64,000 bases of DNA from NCBI GenBank assembly GCA_947568835.1, contig OX387610.1:3854501-3918500 (forward strand), written 5' to 3'. This stretch comes from Protonemura montana (Eukaryota; Arthropoda; Insecta; Plecoptera; Nemouridae). Shown piece after piece: positions 1-10,664 of the stretch (positions are counted from its first letter, which is position 1; every line of letters begins with the position of its first letter). The notes beneath the pieces were generated by a model. The model ran no database searches and was not told the DNA's origin. It saw nothing but the letters and a program-made list of their open reading frames with translations. The position numbers and the translations under genes are program-made.

Positions 1-590
1 AGGATCGCTTAAAACTGAAAGGTACAGTACTAACATCTTGGCTTTGGTTACTATAATTTAATTAAAAAGGTCGTTGAACAGTGTTCGGGTATTTCATTAA
101 CGGCATGGCCTGTGACCCAGCCATTGTTTTCCAACCAAATCGATTCCAAATACTCATTGAAGGCCAGACCCAATTTCCATTGCTATCGGCCGGGCGGACA
201 TAATACGCAATACCTACTGTTTTCATCGTGATTGAGTACCATTGAGTAATGCACAACATTATGCACAAAAATGTTAAGATAAGATAAATAGCCTACTTGG
301 AAAATGCAAACTAATACACTATCAAAGAAAGAAGATGAGAATGATTCCAGAGAGACCTTGATCGCCCTGGCCGGTAGAATGCTGCACGTGGGGTATGTTT
401 TGCAGGTACCCAAGTACTAACTTAACCTGTTGCCGGTGGATATATCATTACCGCTATTGACTAAAGCTATTAAAAACAATGTCATTGAAATGACATAGCC
501 TCGCTGTATTACTTTGAAGAATCTATTCCGATGAATAGACAGTCCCCTATAAAATCACGTCGAACATATTTATCCATAGAGTTTATATGT
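1..590. other. no recognisable feature
   Basis: AT-rich sequence with only short, unremarkable open frames on either strand. I see no repeat family used elsewhere in the window and no splice-bounded exon. Confidence 0.5.
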
Positions 591-594
591 AAAG

Positions 595-935
595 TGAGAT
601 TGTTAAAATTTCTGCCGAGCAAACGAGGCCGGCAACAGGTGGTAACGGTCGGTGCCACCCGATTGCGCTTGCGGCCGTCCTGTTTAAGAGACTTCGACAA
701 TTAAATAATTGCTACTTGAACTTGCGTACACTAAATTACTACTTATAATTAATAAAGCTTTCAGGTTTTTGTGTGTGGTTTTTCTGGCGATTCCATTAGG
801 GAGCTCAAACCACTCAAGCGAAGGATGGAAGGGGAGCTAGACAGGAAAAATGCACGACCGAACCGGGATACGAACCCGCGACTTCCCGAAAAGATTAATT
901 GAGAGTAAATCAGTCTCAAATCCCACCTAGTTCTA
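595..935 (+). repeat. interspersed repeat R, copy 1, split by an insertion
   Basis: The stretch around 612-715 matches 55170-55275 (motifs GAGCAAACGAGGC, GGTGCCACCCGAT, GCGCTTGCGGCCGTCCT, CAATTAAATAATT). The stretch 890-935 matches 55330-55365 (AGATTAATTGAG, CAGTCTCAAAT). In the 55-kb copy the two parts are about 55 bp apart; here about 170 bp lies between them and contains a SINE-like element. The superfamily is unknown, as no coding sequence or clear terminal repeats were found. Confidence 0.6.
750..888 (-). mobile_element. SINE-like element with tRNA-type B box
   Basis: Read on the minus strand, 850-885 contains a pol III B-box-like motif (GGTTCGTATCCC). The part at 780-840 (ATTAGGGAGCTCAAACCA, then a purine-rich stretch ending GGAGCTAGACAGG) has a diverged inverted relative at 51240-51345. 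Two copies and a B box suggest a tRNA-derived SINE. The copy sits inside repeat R. The full element boundaries are not certain. Confidence 0.45.
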
Positions 936-1009
936 CATTACTGTCCGTGTATTATGGTGGTCTTATTTCGCAAAATCAGTTTTAACATTAGCGCTAGTCC
1001 TCGGACTTT

Positions 1010-1905
1010 ACCTACAAACTCGGTGTGCCTATACTTCTAGAAGTTTCTAGAAGCCAACGAAACTCGCAAGCGTCCCGGCCGTTTGGGCATTTATTTAACA
1101 ATTGTAGCAAGAACAAAAAAACTAGTGGTAGGTACACTTAGATCCTGGTTCAAATCGATCAATCGGGACAAAGATCACATTAGCTTGTGATTCGACTTAA
1201 ATCGCTGCCTTATCAAAAAACTGAACATTAGACCCACAACCAATCTAATCATCCACGATATCAATTTATCCAACAGAACTACCCGTAAACTAGCAAAGCT
1301 TTAATAACTTGAGAGCTGAGTTGTGAGAGCTAAGATAAAAATGAGTACAAACATGAAAGAACTCACCGTGTATCTTTCGGCTTGGGAGACAGATGCGACT
1401 TGTACCTCACCCAACGAAGTGTGGAGACAGACTGAAGGTTTGTATGGCAGACCCTCGCTATATTGTCGACATGGGATGACTAGCAGTTGAGTCGAGGTGG
1501 CCACATGGCACGGACAAGGGTGTACAAAGTTGACGCGTATGACTGACTGATTAGTGCTACATATATGTATTTATATTTTGAAGCAATGAAGTATTTCTTT
1601 ATTTTTTACAAAGTGCTGTCTGAACTGGATCGGAAGTGTGATGTTTCATCCATTTTAATGAACCATTTCCATTCATTTCTGTTTGTTATGGCTTACACAA
1701 TATCTAATCGGCTCCATCCAGTGCGTCGTTAAACACCGTAAATCAATCAATCCATCCAGACCAAGGTAATATAGGTAGTCCTAAACATTTACTTGTTGTA
1801 GATAAGTGCCTTACATTTTGTATTTTTGTATTAAAAATGCTGGGTTTTTCAAACAAATATTTTACCTAGGCTGTTCAAATAAGGATACGGCCAGACTGTA
1901 AATAA
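1010..1905. other. mostly featureless; one SINE tail
   Basis: Apart from a SINE 3' tail at about 1718-1762 (GTGCGTCGTTAAACACCG followed by AATCAATCAATCC), I recognise nothing in this stretch. Confidence 0.4.
1718..1762 (+). mobile_element. SINE 3' tail fragment
   Basis: The motif GTGCGTCGTTAAACACCG followed by a short (AATC)n run is the 3' end seen in the 5S-derived SINEs of this window, but the sequence upstream is not the usual SINE body. It is either a strongly truncated copy or a different SINE family with the same tail, as happens when families share a LINE partner. Confidence 0.5.
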
Positions 1906-1908
1906 ATA

Positions 1909-3449
1909 CTGGGTGGACAGCGTACACCCGCGTGCATTGACCACTACATCACTGTGTGGACTGCGTACACCCGCGTGCATTGACCACTACATCACTGTGT
2001 GGACTGCGTACACCCGTGTGCATTGACCACTACATCACTGTGTGGACTGCGTACACCCGCGTGCATTGACCACTACATCACTGGGTGGACTGCGTACACT
2101 CCCGTGCATTGACCACTACATCACTGGGTGGACTGCGTACACCCGCGTGCATTGACCACTACATCACTGGGTGGACTGCGTACACCCGCGTGCATTGACC
2201 ACTACATCACTGGGTGGACTGCGTACACCCGCGTGCATTGACCACTACATCACTGGGTGGACTGCGTACACCGGCGTGCATTGACCAATACATCACTGCG
2301 TACACTCCCGTGCATTGACCACTACATCACTGGGTGGACTGCGTACACCCGCGTGCATTGACCACTACATCACTGGGTGGACTGCGTACACCCGCGTGCA
2401 TTGACCACTACATCACTGGGTGGACTGCGTACACCCGCGTGCATTGACCACTACATAACTGGGTGGACTGCGTACACCCGCGTGCATTGACCACTACATC
2501 ACTGGGTGGACTGCGTACACCCGCGTGCATTGACCACTACATCACTGGGTGGACTGCGTACACCCGCGTGCATTGACCACTACATCACTGGGTGGACTGC
2601 GTACACCCGCGTGCATTGACCACTACATCACTGGGTGGACTGCGTACACCCGCGTGCATTGACCACTACATCACTGGGTGGACTGCGTACACCCGCGTGC
2701 ATTGACCACTACATCACTGGGTGGACTGCGTACACCCGCGTGCATTGACCACTACATCACTGGGTGGACCGCGTACACCCGCGTGCATTGACCACTACAT
2801 TACTGGGTGGACAGCGTACACCCGCGTGCATTGACCACTACATTACTGGGTGGACTGCGTACACCTGCGTGCATTGACCACTACATCACTGGGTGACTGC
2901 GTACACCAGCGTGCATTGACCACTACATCACTGGGTTGACTGCGTACACCCGCGCGCATTGACCACTACATCACTGGGTAGACTGCGTAAACCCGCGTGC
3001 ATTGACCACAACATCACTGCCTACTCCCGTGTGCATTGACCACTACATCACTGGGTGGACTGCGTACACCCGCGTGCATTGACCACTACATCACTGGGTG
3101 GACTGCGTACACCCGCGTGCATTGACCACAACATCACTGCCTACTCCCGTGTGCATTGACCACTACATCACTGGGTGGACTGCGTACACCCGCGTGCATT
3201 GACCACAACATCACTGCGTACTCCCGTGTGCATTGACCACTACATCACTGGGTGGACTGCGTACATCCGCATGCATTGACCACTACATCACTGGGTGGAC
3301 TGCGTACATCCGCATGCATTGACCAGTACATCACTGGGTGGACTGCGTACACCCGTGTGCATTGACCACTACATCACTGGGTGGACTGCGTACACCGGCG
3401 TGCATTGACCACTACATCACTGCGTACACCCGCGTGCATTGACCACTAC
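1909..3449. repeat. 43-bp minisatellite array, about 36 units
   Basis: Tandem copies of a 43-bp unit containing GGTGGACTGCGTACACCCGC and GTGCATTGACCACTACATCA. The middle of the array (about 2330-2760) is almost uniform. The right side holds shortened units (CACAACATCACTGCCTACTC at 3007 and 3127, a similar one near 3207), which indicates block duplications. The edges are more diverged than the centre, as expected from unequal exchange. No spacers, so it is not a CRISPR. Confidence 0.95.
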
Positions 3450-4860
3450 TTAATTTAAGAATTACGACAGCATTATTTATTGAAAAGTGGTCAAATTATA
3501 TAAAGATCGATTATAAAATATCTATAGGTAATAATTCGAGCATTAAGTTATTTTACTAGAAACCAGTAAATCCAGAGAAGCTTTTCACAGCAATTTTAGA
3601 CACCCCTGACTGGAGACGGAGCACCACGTGACTTTGAATGGATGATTGAATTCCAAGCAGTGGTGATTCATGTGCTAGCTTCAAAGTACGGGTTACCCAC
3701 GTGTGCGGGTACTATTGGCTGCAAGGGCATACGTGGTCATTCATATCATGATGGATATTCGAGTGAAATGGTGCAAGGGGCATCATACGACTCTGTAGTG
3801 GAAATAATACTTTACGCACGTTTGGACTTTGTTTTGGAAACGATATGTACTGGATGTTAAGACTTGCGCTATGGAAATTAACACAGCTGTAACATTGTTT
3901 AGTCAGTTTTCTCTGGCATTTTCTCTCGGTCATTGTTAAGAAATGAAATTCAACTCTCTATGCAGGTGAGCGTCACAGAGACTAGCTTTAGCTTATGATG
4001 ATATTAATTATATGGGCGTGTACCTAGCGATGCGAGTACTTCAATTTACTGATGTTTGTTTTTGTAGCGTTTCTAGTGAAAGATTCTCCGAACAGCCGTT
4101 TGATGAACTGGCTGGGTGTATGCTTAATTCTTTAGGGATATTAATTGTTAATAATAACAATAATAATAATAAATAATAACACAGATAATAATCCTTAAAG
4201 AGGATCATATGGAACTGGAAAATCGATGTGTTGCTGAGTCACTAATTAAAATACTCAACAAATTATTCTGCAGGAAATTTGTGGGAAACTTGGAAAATCA
4301 AACTTATTGTTGTCGCCTTCGGTTTTCCGAGAAGTATGAGAGTTGATTTAGGATGAAATCTTATTTAAATTGCAAACGCTTGCAATGCGAAAGGTATTTT
4401 TAGTATTATCAATTATTATTATTATTATTGTTAATTTGATCAAGATGGTTATAGTGTTGATAATAATGAAATAGATTTGAGTGATTTGAAATATTTGATT
4501 GTATCTTCAATACTAATCTTGATAATAATAAGTTTTCAGTCATCGCTAGTTTCCGAAGAGTCCGATGAATGACACAAATATCGATGACAAATTAAATCTT
4601 ACAAAAAAAAAAAAATACTACAAGGACACTTGAAAATTTGTTTTGGGTGAGAACATGCGGATTTAGAACTTTGAAACGCGTTAATTTCCGAAGGATACAT
4701 TTCCTGTTTACTCGAGTAATATGATCTAGTGGGCAAAGAAACCGGGTTGAAACCCTTGAAATGTACGATGGATTTTGGTGTCAGATTCCTCCTCTAACTA
4801 AAACTAAAGCCGAACTATAATCGATATTCGACACCAACTTTGTCCCTTTATTTTATCAGT
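3450..4860. other. AT-rich spacer with microsatellites
   Basis: Contains short AAT/ATT microsatellites (about 4140-4180 and 4405-4430), a poly-A run near 4600, and a minus-strand fragment near 4345-4400 (TTTAAATTGCAAACGCTTGC) resembling the 3' flank of the tRNA-like element. No gene was recognised. Confidence 0.5.
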
Positions 4861-4865
4861 AAATT

Positions 4866-6066
4866 AGTAGTTCGGTGGTCACCCATCCAATACCTGACCC
4901 AGTGCAGTGTTGCTTACCTTCGGTGATCTCACGAGGACCGGTGTTTCCAACACACCAAACCGTTTGGTGGTCAACCATCCAATATCTGACCCAGCGCAGT
5001 GATGCTTAACTTTCATCCCTCCAACTTCTCTCCCGAACAGAACTGGTCATGTGTATGATGGTCACCCATCCAATACCTGACTCAGCGCAGTGTTGCTTAA
5101 CTTTCATCCCTCCAACCTCTCTCCCGAACAGAACTGGTCATGTGTATGATAGTCACCCATCCAACACCTGACTCAACGCAGTGTTGCTTAACTTTCATCC
5201 CACCAACCTCTCTCCCGAACAGAACTGGTCATGTGTATGATGGTCACCCATCCAATACCTGACTCAGCACAGTGTTGCTTAACTTTCATCCCTCCAACCT
5301 CTCTCCCGAACAGAACTGGTCATGTATATGATGGTCACTCATCCAATACCTGACTCAGCGCAGTGTTGCTTAACTTTCATCCCTCCAACCTCTCTCCCTA
5401 TCAGAACTGGTCATGTGTACTATGGTCACCCATCCAATACCTGACTCAGCGCAGTATTGCTTAACTTTCATCCCTCCAACCTCTCTCCCGAACAGAACTG
5501 GTCATGTGTATGATGGTCACCCATCCAATACCTGACTCAGCGCAGTGTTGCTTAACTTTCATCCCTCCAACCTCTCTCCCGAACAGAACTGGTCATGTGT
5601 ATGATAGTCACCCATCCAATACCTGACTCAACGCAGTGTTGCTTAACTTTCATCCCTCCAACCTCTCTCCCGAACAGAACTGGTCATGTGTATGATAGTC
5701 ACCCATCCAATACCTGACTCAACGCAGTGTTGCTTAACTTTCATCCCTCCAACATCTCTCCCGAACAGAACTGGTCATGTGTATGATGGTCACCCATCCA
5801 ACACCTGACTCAACGCAGTGTTGCTTAACTTTCATCCCACCAACCTCTCTCCCGAACAGAACTGGTCATGTGTATGATGGTCACCCATCCAATACCTGAC
5901 TCAACGCAGTGTTGCTTAACTTTCATCCCTCCAACATCTCTCCCGAACAGAACTGGTCATGTGTATGATGGTCACCCATCCAACACCTGACTCAACGCAG
6001 TGTTGCTTACCTTCGGTGATCTCACGAGGACCGGGGTGATCCCAACACACTCAACAGTTCGGTAGA
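4866..6066 (-). mobile_element. 5S-derived SINE head expanded into a 91-bp tandem array
   Basis: On the minus strand this is the 5S-rRNA-like head of the local SINE (GATCACCGAAGTTAAGCAAC, TATTGGATGGGTGACC) plus the next segment (GACCAGTTCTGTTCGGGAGA, GAGGTTGGAGGGATGAAAGT), repeated with a 91-bp period about 11-12 times. Each unit runs from AGTTAAGCAACAC to GATGAAAGT, where the next AGTTAAGCAACAC begins. In an unexpanded SINE the same place reads GATGAAAGTTAGTACAGCAA, so the duplication joint falls on a short near-repeat. Complete 5S-type blocks (CTCGTGAGATCACCG on the minus strand) bound the array at both ends, near 4930 and 6020. Confidence 0.85.
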
Positions 6067-6164
6067 TCTAAGAAATTTGGCAAAAAGAACTTCCATGAAA
6101 AACCTTCCGTAACAAATTCCCAGTGCAATACCCCTCTGCCATTGACAACGATGGTTGGTGGGAC

Positions 6165-6187
6165 GGGGGGGGGGGGGGGGGGGGGGG
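6165..6187. repeat. poly-G run of 23
   Basis: An uninterrupted run of 23 G. It may form quadruplex structure or mark a length-variable or assembly-sensitive point. The run sits about 100 bp right of the 91-bp SINE array. Confidence 0.95.
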
Positions 6188-6402
6188 TCTTACAAATCAA
6201 CTACCGCCACAATGAGCCCACATAAAACCTTCATGCTTCTTTCATGTCACCGAACTTCCTGAACGATTAAATTGATTAAACCATAGACTTAAATAGCAAG
6301 GCATTTGGTGTTGATTTCAGTGTTAATTGGTCAGGAAAGGACGTTCAAGATAATACCGGAAACAGAGACGAGCGCTAAAATACGACTGAAATAATATTAA
6401 AA

Positions 6403-6680
6403 TGTCTACCCTCTAGCCGTGCAAATATGGCGGTTATTGCTTAGAGATAGCCACTCTCTAGCCGTGCAAATATGGCGGTTATTGCTTAGAGATAGCCACT
6501 CTCTGGCCATGTAAATATGGCGGTCATTACTTAGAAATGGCCACTCTCTAGCCGTGCAAATATGGCGGTTATTGCTTAGAGATAGCCACTCTCTAGCCGT
6601 GTAAATATGGCGGTCATTACTTAGAAATGGCCACTCTCTAGCCGTGCAAATATGGCTGTTATGTTTTAGAGATGACCACT
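6403..6680. repeat. 45-bp tandem repeat, about 6 units
   Basis: The unit contains CCACTCTCTAGCCGTGCAAA and TATGGCGGTTATTGCTTAGA. Two unit types alternate (GCGGTTATTGCTTAGAGATAG versus GCGGTCATTACTTAGAAATGG), so part of the array looks like a 90-bp dimer. The last unit is diverged. Confidence 0.9.
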
Positions 6681-6889
6681 CTATGTCTGTGAGTGGGTGA
6701 AATTACTTATCTGTAAACCTGGCTATGTAGACATCTCGCCATTTAGATATGCAACGCGGTCTGCCTAACAACAAGGTACAGGCAGTTCTCGTCGTGGTAG
6801 GTGGCTCCACCTGTCGCGCCTTCAAGCCAACTAGTGTCGAGCAAACAGTTTTCTGTTTCACGATCATAGATGAAATAAAATCAAGAGAT

Positions 6890-7862
6890 TATACAGTCGT
6901 GTTAGCCTTATCTTGCCACAGCCTGGTGGACTCTGACTACAGTCGTGTTAGCCTAACCTTGCCACAGCCTGGTGGACTCTGACTACAGTTGTGTTAGCCT
7001 TACCTTGCCACAGCCTGGTGGACTCTGACTACAGTTGTGTTAGCCTAACCTTGCCACAACCTGGTGGACTCTGACTACAGTTGTGTTAGCCTTACCTTGC
7101 CACAGCCTGGTGGACTCTGACTACAGTTGTGTTAGCCTTACCTTGCCACAGCCTGGTGGACTCTGACTACAGTTGTGTTAGCCTTACCTTGCCACAGCCT
7201 GGTGGACTCTGACTACAGTTGTGTTAGCCTTACCTTGCCACAGCCTGGTGGACTCTGACTACAGTTGTGTTAGCCTTACCTTGCCACAGCCTGGTGGACT
7301 CTGACTACAGTTGTGTTAGCCTTACCTTGCCACAGCCTGGTGGACTCTGACTACAGTCGTGTTAACCTTACCTTGCCACAGCCTGGTGGACTCTGACTAC
7401 AGTCGTGTTAGCCTTACCTTGCCACAGCCAGGTGGACTCTGACTACAGTTGTGTTAGCCTTACTTTGCCACAGCCTGGTGGACTCTGACTACAGTCGTGT
7501 TAGCCTTACCTTGCCACAGCCTGGTGGACTCTGACTACAGTCGTGTTAACCTTACCTTGCCACAGCCTGGTGGACTCTGACTACAGTCGTGTTAGCCTTA
7601 CCTTGCCACAGCCTGGTGGACTCTGACTACAGTTGTGTTAGCCTTACCTTGCCACAGCCTGGTGGACTCTGACTACAGCCGTGTTAGCCTTACCTTGCCA
7701 CAACCTGGTGGACTCTGACTACAGTTGTGTTAGCCTTACCTTGCCACAGCCTGGTGGACTCTGACTACAGCCGTGTTAGCCTTACCTTGCCACAACCTGG
7801 TGGACTCTGACTACAGTTGTGTTAGCCTTACCTTGCCACAGCCTGGTGGACTCTGACTTCAC
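6890..7862. repeat. 46-bp minisatellite array, about 21 units
   Basis: The unit is GGTGGACTCTGACTACAGTT followed by GTGTTAGCCTTACCTTGCCA and CAGCCT. Variants (AGTCGTGTTAACC, AGCCGTGTTAGCC, CACAACCTGG) recur in the same order more than once, showing higher-order duplication of several units. Nothing coding is evident; the frames that stay open here are by-products of the repeat. Confidence 0.95.
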
Positions 7863-8377
7863 ATTGCCAACTTTAGAATGCAAAATAAAGCTAGTCTTCA
7901 CCGGGGAGTTTGAAAATTAACCAGTAATTTATGAAGGAACAATACATCTCGCAATTAAATTATTTGTGAATTGATCAGTGTATTTACGTGAAATTAAATC
8001 TATTGAAAAATAAGAACTTAAATGCAAAACTAAAAGTCATAATGACTTCTGCTAAATACCTACCGTACACTAGCGGATTTTAGCAATGTCTGCCAAAGAG
8101 CGGTTTGCAAGCTTGGGTGCATGCCAAACCTGATAAAAGTTCAAATTAACCCAAAATATATTAATTTGAACTTAGGTTGATTAACATTTAATTTTTTTCA
8201 TTCAATATTTATTTTTACTGAAATCATTAAATGTTTCAACCAAAGAAAAACATTATTTTGTTGCTTTTAAATCAGATAGTTAACAGTAGCATCATGGTGT
8301 CATGTTTTCTAGGTTGGTACAAGCAGCCCAGAAAGTAGCAAACTAGAATTAATCCTAGTGTACTGGTAATCTGATCG

Positions 8378-8657
8378 ATTTCACGCACTGTTTTGACATC
8401 TAGTCATGCGGCACTGGTCTAATGGCGTCGGTGAATGAGTGGATGATGATGAGGATGATGAACCTAACCTAGCCTAGAAGGGAGGATGGGAAACCCAGTG
8501 CCGGCAAGTAGCCTACTCCTGTCTAAGAGCACTAAGGCGACCACTGGCTTAAAGTCCCATGCGAAGGACGGTACAACGCGAACAACAGAATTCCTCCACA
8601 AATCCATGCTGTCGAGAGGTTGATAAGCAAGGCGAGTGAAGTTGCTGTACTAACCTT
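8378..8657 (-). mobile_element. 5S-SINE body and tail, minus copy of an inverted pair
   Basis: Read on the minus strand it contains the SINE body (CCTCTCGACAGCATGGATTT, TTGTTCGCGTTGTACCGTCC, AGGAGTAGGCTACTTGCCGG) and the tail (CGCCATTAGACCAGTGCCGC, then a diverged AAAACAGTGCGT). The 5S head is missing. It lies directly beside a plus-strand copy in head-to-head orientation. Confidence 0.85.
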
Positions 8658-8659
8658 AC

Positions 8660-9045
8660 CGTACTGTTCGGCGTGTTGGAAATACTGGTCCTCGTGAGAT
8701 CACCGAAGTTAAGCAACACTCCACTGGGTCAGGTATTGGATGGGTGACCATCATACACATGACCAGTTCTGTTCGGGAGAGAGGTTGGAGGGATGAAAGT
8801 TAGTGCAGCAACTTCACCCGCCTTGCTTATTAACCTCTCGACAGTATGGATTTGTGGAGGAATCCTGTTGTTCGCGTTGTACCTTCCATTGGAAGGGACG
8901 TTAAGCCGGTGGTCCCCTTGGTGCTCTTCGACAAGAGTAGGCTACGTGCCGGCACCGAGTTTTCTCTCCTCTGTTCTAGGCTAGATTTCGTTTCATTCAC
9001 CGACGCCATTAGACCATGATGGCACACGGCCCGTTGTCACTCGAC
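8660..9045 (+). mobile_element. 5S-rRNA-derived SINE, near full length
   Basis: The head from about 8668 (GGCGTGTTGGAAATACTGGT, GATCACCGAAGTTAAGCAAC, TATTGGATGGGTGACCATCA) matches the internal promoter half of eukaryotic 5S rRNA (box A, intermediate element, box C). A non-5S body and a 3' part with GACGCCATTAGACCA follow. Known 5S-headed SINEs are classed as SINE3. This copy is among the best templates in the window for the family consensus. Confidence 0.88.
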
Positions 9046-9259
9046 ATAAAAAATCAATCGTCTTCAAGTTCAAGAAAAATGCAAAGAGTTTGCATTTTTT
9101 TTAGAAGTAGGTTTGTAAAAACTTTTCAAAGATTTTCTAGCAATTTTTTTTTTTGTAGAATCCTCGCATGTCATTTTTTGAAACAAAAGTGTCGCCCGTT
9201 CTTAACACCAGCTAGCAGCACCTGAAAAACAGCGTATAGACTCACGGCAGCCTCGACTT

Positions 9260-9557
9260 CTGCTTGGGCTCTTCATATGATATTTTCACCGCGTTCACTG
9301 ATTGGTGTTTTCACTCGCCGTTCTCAATACACTGAACTGTGATTGGTCGACGCCGGCGAAGGGAAAGGAGTCTTGCACTTAGTGGTATCAAATGTATGTT
9401 AGTCAGTCAAACGGCAAGTATTTTGTGGCAGTCGATTTCTTCGCCAGTTAGTTTGCTGCGGTGAAAGAGTGGTCATCGCAAGACCGACTACCACATTGGA
9501 TTAAAGTTTTAGTGGTGTTTTTGTAGTGGTTTTACCGAAGAGTATAAAGCTGCAATG
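9260..9557 (+). promoter_or_regulatory. candidate promoter and first exon ending at ATG plus splice donor
   Basis: Two CCAAT boxes in inverted form (GATTGGTGTT near 9299 and GTGATTGGTCG near 9340) are followed by a locally GC-rich, CpG-bearing stretch (CGACGCCGGCGAAG). The only strong splice signal follows at 9555: GCAATG directly before GTGAGT. A first exon that ends right after its start codon is common in housekeeping genes, such as those for ribosomal proteins. No convincing downstream exon was found, so this is either the start of a gene with distant exons, a dead promoter, or chance. Confidence 0.25.
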
Positions 9558-9559
9558 GT

Positions 9560-10415
9560 GAGTGACCATCGACTTTAAATCAATTTATCTTAGAGGTTAT
9601 CATAGCTTGACAGGTGACAGAAAAGACCATGCTGTCAAATTATTCATCCCTTTTTTAAACTTAATTTGGGGGAAGCCTAACGGTCAATTTTTTAAATTTA
9701 GTGTTTTTTTTTTAATGTTTGACCTTTGATTCCAATTCTTTGCTAAGAAAGCGTATAAATCAAGAAATATTTACTCATTAATTAATTTTGAAACGTCAAT
9801 AACTCTTCATTGATTCATTTGAAATATTATATACTTTGGGCACAGATAAAGAGAGAAGGGGAGATAAATAAATGCCATGCGACAGAACTAGACGTGACAT
9901 TATGCAAGCAATATTAACTGTCTTGGCTTTCCCTTTGCTTCGAACTTATAAGGGAATGAACCACTTTTTGAAGAAAAAAAAGGAAAGAAAAACACATAAC
10001 TCAGTAAAATGGGTCCGTTTAGTCAATGGCTAGAGACCATCGATTCAAATTTGACGTCAAAATCGGCATCTTCACGCCATGTGGCCGAAAAGTTGGTTCA
10101 AGAAATTTACTTTCTGAATTTTACCGTAACAGGAAGTGCATGGGCACAAGCGATCAATCAAATTTATACGCGCTCTGGAATAATTACAAACTAGATCTTC
10201 TGCTGTTACTTTTGCTTGCTTCAGTTGTTTTGAAATGCAAGCAAAAATGCAGTCTCTCTTCCCAATCTTTTGTTCACCACCGATCTAAACTTCTGCCTTC
10301 TTTTCTTAGCAAAAACATTCGCGATTTGTAAATTGGAAACTAAATAATAGATACTGTCATCGAAAGATTTCTCCAAAACCAATATACCTTCGTAAAGATC
10401 ACTAAAAACCTGTCA
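9560..10415. other. no recognisable feature
   Basis: AT-rich. The 61- and 101-codon open frames near 10009-10331 have no recognisable domain, no composition change and no splice context, and I do not call them genes. Confidence 0.4.
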
Positions 10416-10416
10416 G

Positions 10417-10660
10417 GTATCACTAGAATCAGAGTGACTGTGAGTATTCACAGCCTCATGGTTCTACTCCTTGAAGATCCGTCATTCTCATCAAATACAC
10501 TAAAATCCTCTCAAAAATGACATGTCCAGTTAGCTCAATGGTTTCGAGCAACACCCGCGACAGGTGGAGACCGGGGTTCGAGTCCCCGTTTGGGCATCAA
10601 CTTTCAAGTGGTTTTTAGTGTTCCAGCTAAGAAAACTCTCCCATTGCAAGCATTTGCAAT
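10417..10660 (+). mobile_element. tRNA-like element in inverted repeats, copy T1
   Basis: Positions 10523-10596 fold like a tRNA: acceptor arms TGTCCAG and TTGGGCA, D stem GCTC...GAGC, anticodon stem CACC/GGTG round the loop CGCGACA, and a perfect T arm CGGGG/CCCCG with B box GGTTCGAGTCC. The usual U33 before the anticodon is missing, so a working tRNA is doubtful. The unit is flanked by ACACTAAAATCCTCTCAAAA on the left and an imperfect inverted copy (TTTCAAGTGGTTTTTAGTGT) on the right, with a conserved 5' segment (CACTAGAATCAGAGTGACTG) outside it. Seven further copies occur in the window. Confidence 0.8.
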
Positions 10661-10664
10661 TTAA

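Noticed and set aside
1909-3449. Possible CRISPR-like array of regular repeats
   Set aside because: No unique spacers; units touch directly, and this is animal DNA.
10523-10596. Functional tRNA gene
   Set aside because: The fold is good, but U33 before the anticodon is missing and several diverged copies in the same repeat context exist, so a mobile element is the simpler explanation.
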